From an uncultured Pedobacter sp. (GTDB lineage: Bacteria; Bacteroidota; Bacteroidia; Sphingobacteriales; Sphingobacteriaceae): a DNA stretch of 23,886 nt. Of the stretch, positions 21,262-23,886 are shown piece after piece. Location: the NCBI RefSeq assembly GCF_946479715.1, contig NZ_CAMLHF010000074.1:1-23886 (forward strand), given 5' to 3'. The position numbers were made by a program, and so were the translations under genes. A model generated the notes under the pieces. It searched no databases. It was not told the DNA's origin and worked only from the letters and a program-made list of their open reading frames with translations. The number at the start of each line of letters is the position of its first letter. Position 1 is the first letter of the stretch.

Positions 21262-23886
21262 TTAAGATATTTTCAGTTTGTTACTTTTGTTCATTAATAC
21301 CGCTTTGTATTCTTTAGGGAATACTTTGATGAAATGCGCAGATTGTGTTGCCCAGTCGTCTAGCAAGAATTTAGCTACACTACTTTCTGTAAGCTGAAGA
21401 TGTTTCTTTAATAAATGAGTGATACGTAGTTCATCCTGTTCATCAAGAGGATCCAAATCTACCATCTCTTTATTGCATTTATTTGCAAAATCACCTTTAA
21501 CATTATAGATCCATGCAATACCACCGCTCATACCAGCTGCAAAGTTGCTGCCTGTATCGCCAATAACAAGTACCTCACCACCAGTCATGTACTCACAACC
21601 GTGATCTCCAAGGCCTTCTACAACAGCAGTTGCACCAGAGTTACGTACCGCGAATCTTTCACCGGCCTGTCCTCTTACAAACAGCTCTCCCGAAGTTGCA
21701 CCGTAAAGTGCTACGTTACCAATAATGATGTTTTGTTCAGGTACATATTTAGTAGTGCTGAAAGGAAAAATGGATAATCTTGCTCCCGAAAGTCCTTTAC
21801 CTACATAGTCATTAGCCTCACCTTCAAGATGTAATGAGATACCCTTTGTAGCAAATGCTCCGAAACTCTGACCAGCAGAACCTTTGAATTTGAAATTAAT
21901 AGTATCAGCAGGTAAGCCTTGTGATTTGTATATTTTCGAAACCTCGTTCGAAAGCATAGTACCAATTGCACGGTTGGTATTTTTAACTTCGAACTCTTTA
22001 TATATAGGCTCTTTGTTAAATAATGCCGGTTGTGCAGCTTTAATTAATTCGTGATCCAAGATTTCTGATAACCCGTGATCCTGATCCTCTGTTTTAAATA
22101 AGCTTAATCCATTATCCGGTGCTTTATATAAAATTGCAGAAAGGTCAAGGTCCTTTTGTTTCCAGTCTTCCTGAGCTATAGCGCGTACTTTTAATGCGTC
22201 AGATTGACCAACCATTTCTTCAACGCTTCTGAAACCAAGTTCAGCCATTGTTTCTCTTAACTCCTGAGCCAAGAAATAGAATAGGTTAACTACGTGATCA
22301 GCCTCACCTGTAAATAGTTTTCTTAAGTTAGGATCTTGAGTGGCTACACCAACAGGGCAAGTATTTAAATGGCATTTACGCATCATAATACATCCTGCGG
22401 TTACCAGCGCAGCAGTTGCAACACCCCATTCTTCGGCTCCAAGTAAAGTTGCAATAGCAATATCTCTACCTGTTTTTAGCTGTCCGTCTGTTTGTAACAC
22501 AACCCTGCTACGTAAGCGGTTTTTAACAAGAGTTTGGTGCGCTTCCGCCAATCCAAGTTCCCAAGGTAAACCAGCATGTTGTATAGAGGTTAGTGGAGAT
22601 GCACCAGTACCACCATCAAATCCTGAAACCAGGATTACATCAGCATGTGCTTTAGCTACCCCGGCAGCAATTGTACCAACACCAGCTTTAGAAACCAGTT
22701 TTACGTTGATTCTTGCTTCTCTGTTAGCATTCTTTAAATCGAATATTAACTGTGCTAAATCCTCAATAGAATAAATATCGTGGTGTGGCGGAGGCGAGAT
22801 CAATCCTACCCCTGGAGTGGCATGACGAACTTTTGCAATCCAGTCATCTACTTTGTGTCCAGGTAATTGACCACCTTCACCAGGTTTTGCACCTTGAGCC
22901 ATTTTAATTTGCAACTCATCTGCATTGGTAAGGTAGTAACTGGTTACACCAAAACGTGCAGAAGCGATTTGCTTGATTGCAGAACGCATTGAATCACCAT
23001 TTTCAAGCACTTCATATCTTAATTCATCTTCACCACCCTCTCCAGTATTGCTTTTTCCACCAATGCGGTTCATTGCAATAGCTAATGTAGAGTGAGCTTC
23101 GTGAGAGATGGAACCGAACGACATTGCTCCGGTAGCAAATCTTTTAAAGATATTTTCCACTGGTTCAACCTCCTCTAAAGAAATAGCCGGGCGATTGTAA
23201 CTGAATTCAAATAAACCTCTTATTGTATACGCCTGGTTTGTTTGCTCGTTTACCAGTTTAGAGTATTGTTTGTAAGTGCTGTAATCATTTTTTCTTGTAG
23301 CGTTTTGCAACAAGTGAATGGTTTGAGGGTTGAACAAATGCTGTTCACCTTTACGTTTCCATTTGTAATTACCACCGGTAGGTAATATTGCATCCGGACG
23401 GTTAGCAAGTTTAAAGATCCTGTTGTGTTTAATCAACGTTTCTTTAGCTATTTCGTCTAAACCTAATCCACCGATTCTTGAAACAGCTCCGGTAAAGTAG
23501 TTATCCACTACACTTTTATGTAATCCGAGAATTTCGAATATCTGAGCACCATGGTATGATTGTAATGTAGATATACCCATTTTAGAGAATATCTTTAACA
23601 AACCATTGTTAACCGCGTAGATATAATTTTGGAATAGTTTTTCTTTTTTCTCTTGAAGTTCAGTTTCAAAACCGGCAATAGTTTCTAAAGCCAGGTAAGG
23701 ATTTACTGCAGTTGCACCAAAACCAATTAAGGTTGCAAAATGATGAACTTCCCAAACATCACCAGCCTCAACCACAATACCCACAGCACCTCTGTATCCT
23801 TTACGGATTAAGTGATGGTGAACAGCTGAAACAGCTAATAACGAGGGAATTGCAGCATGCTCAGAATCAAGAGCCCTGTCAGAAAG
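21262..23886 (-). CDS. gltB: Glutamate synthase (NADPH), large subunit, N-terminus beyond window
   Basis: The last 874 residues of the roughly 1500-residue large subunit; the frame stays open to the right edge. The missing part is the N-terminal glutamine amidotransferase domain and the start of the central domain. What remains begins in the central domain ([19 protein letters not shown]). It continues with the FMN and 2-oxoglutarate synthase domain: [53 protein letters not shown] and [14 protein letters not shown]. The 3Fe-4S cluster ligands are in [15 protein letters not shown], a C-x5-C-x4-C pattern encoded at about 22357-22392. The C-terminal GXGXG structural domain shows [50 protein letters not shown] and [16 protein letters not shown]. 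It forms the ammonium-assimilating GOGAT complex with GltD, encoded 3 bp downstream. Confidence 0.97.
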   Translation of the reverse strand, partial: LSDRALDSEHAAIPSLLAVSAVHHHLIRKGYRGAVGIVVEAGDVWEVHHFATLIGFGATAVNPYLALETIAGFETELQEKKEKLFQNYIYAVNNGLLKIFSKMGISTLQSYHGAQIFEILGLHKSVVDNYFTGAVSRIGGLGLDEIAKETLIKHNRIFKLANRPDAILPTGGNYKWKRKGEQHLFNPQTIHLLQNATRKNDYSTYKQYSKLVNEQTNQAYTIRGLFEFSYNRPAISLEEVEPVENIFKRFATGAMSFGSISHEAHSTLAIAMNRIGGKSNTGEGGEDELRYEVLENGDSMRSAIKQIASARFGVTSYYLTNADELQIKMAQGAKPGEGGQLPGHKVDDWIAKVRHATPGVGLISPPPHHDIYSIEDLAQLIFDLKNANREARINVKLVSKAGVGTIAAGVAKAHADVILVSGFDGGTGASPLTSIQHAGLPWELGLAEAHQTLVKNRLRSRVVLQTDGQLKTGRDIAIATLLGAEEWGVATAALVTAGCIMMRKCHLNTCPVGVATQDPNLRKLFTGEADHVVNLFYFLAQELRETMAELGFRSVEEMVGQSDALKVRAIAQEDWKQKDLDLSAILYKAPDNGLSLFKTEDQDHGLSEILDHELIKAAQPALFNKEPIYKEFEVKNTNRAIGTMLSNEVSKIYKSQGLPADTINFKFKGSAGQSFGAFATKGISLHLEGEANDYVGKGLSGARLSIFPFSTTKYVPEQNIIIGNVALYGATSGELFVRGQAGERFAVRNSGATAVVEGLGDHGCEYMTGGEVLVIGDTGSNFAAGMSGGIAWIYNVKGDFANKCNKEMVDLDPLDEQDELRITHLLKKHLQLTESSVAKFLLDDWATQSAHFIKVFPKEYKAVLMNKSNKLKIS

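Noticed and set aside
22340..22774. Plus-strand frame of 144 codons opposite gltB
   Set aside because: Antisense to the highly conserved FMN and iron-sulfur region of gltB; no independent support.
1..23886. CRISPR arrays, tRNA or rRNA genes, insertion sequences, integration sites
   Set aside because: No regularly spaced direct repeats, no cloverleaf or rRNA motifs, no transposase or integrase motifs and no flanking direct repeats were seen on either strand.

Overview
The window reads as an ordinary chromosomal segment of a low-GC member of the Bacteroidota, most likely Sphingobacteriaceae and close to Pedobacter. This is a judgement from protein character, not from a database search. Supporting signs are the Bacteroidota-type gene content (periplasmic TPR proteins, a FAS1 lipoprotein, a YccS-type FUSC protein, a small DUF-type protein typical of the phylum), A-rich leaders with almost no Shine-Dalgarno sequences, and several TAnnTTTG boxes, the -7 element of Bacteroidota sigma-A promoters. 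I found no mobile element, phage gene, tRNA, rRNA or CRISPR array. No intergenic stretch exceeds 300 bases.

Layout. Bases 1-1824 (minus) hold a YccS-like FUSC membrane protein cut by the left edge. Bases 2016-6932 (minus) hold gyrA followed by two secreted TPR proteins that look like tandem paralogues, with a strong terminator between the two TPR genes. Next come hemF (7054-7950) and an MFS transporter (8033-9256), both minus. Two short lipoproteins follow, one Thr/Asp-rich and one a FAS1 protein, each with its own terminator, and then a conserved 101-residue protein (10396-10701). From 10781 the plus strand carries a DUF4442 hotdog protein, an AlbA_2 (Schlafen-type) protein, a MATE exporter, a TauE/SafE permease and a 57-residue zinc-ribbon protein at 14518-14691. 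That last gene meets galM tail to tail at a long bidirectional terminator.

galM (minus) and galK (plus) diverge from a 154-bp region with several inverted repeats. galK is translationally linked to a SpoU-type RNA methyltransferase, followed by a two-domain DUF3052-like/YdeI protein, a metallophosphoesterase lipoprotein and a TTG-initiated envelope protein that overlaps it. These converge on gltD-gltB (minus), the two subunits of NADPH glutamate synthase; gltB runs off the right edge.

Functional themes are nitrogen assimilation (gltBD), entry of galactose into the Leloir pathway (galM, galK; galT and galE are not here), haem synthesis (hemF), DNA topology (gyrA), and transport and envelope functions. 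I saw no convincing new multi-gene system. The points most worth following are the GyrA quinolone-region residues Ala88 and Asn92, the gyrA-TPR-TPR cluster, promoter-like boxes only 4-5 nt before several start codons (possible leaderless mRNAs), and the small zinc-ribbon gene whose stop codon lies inside its terminator.
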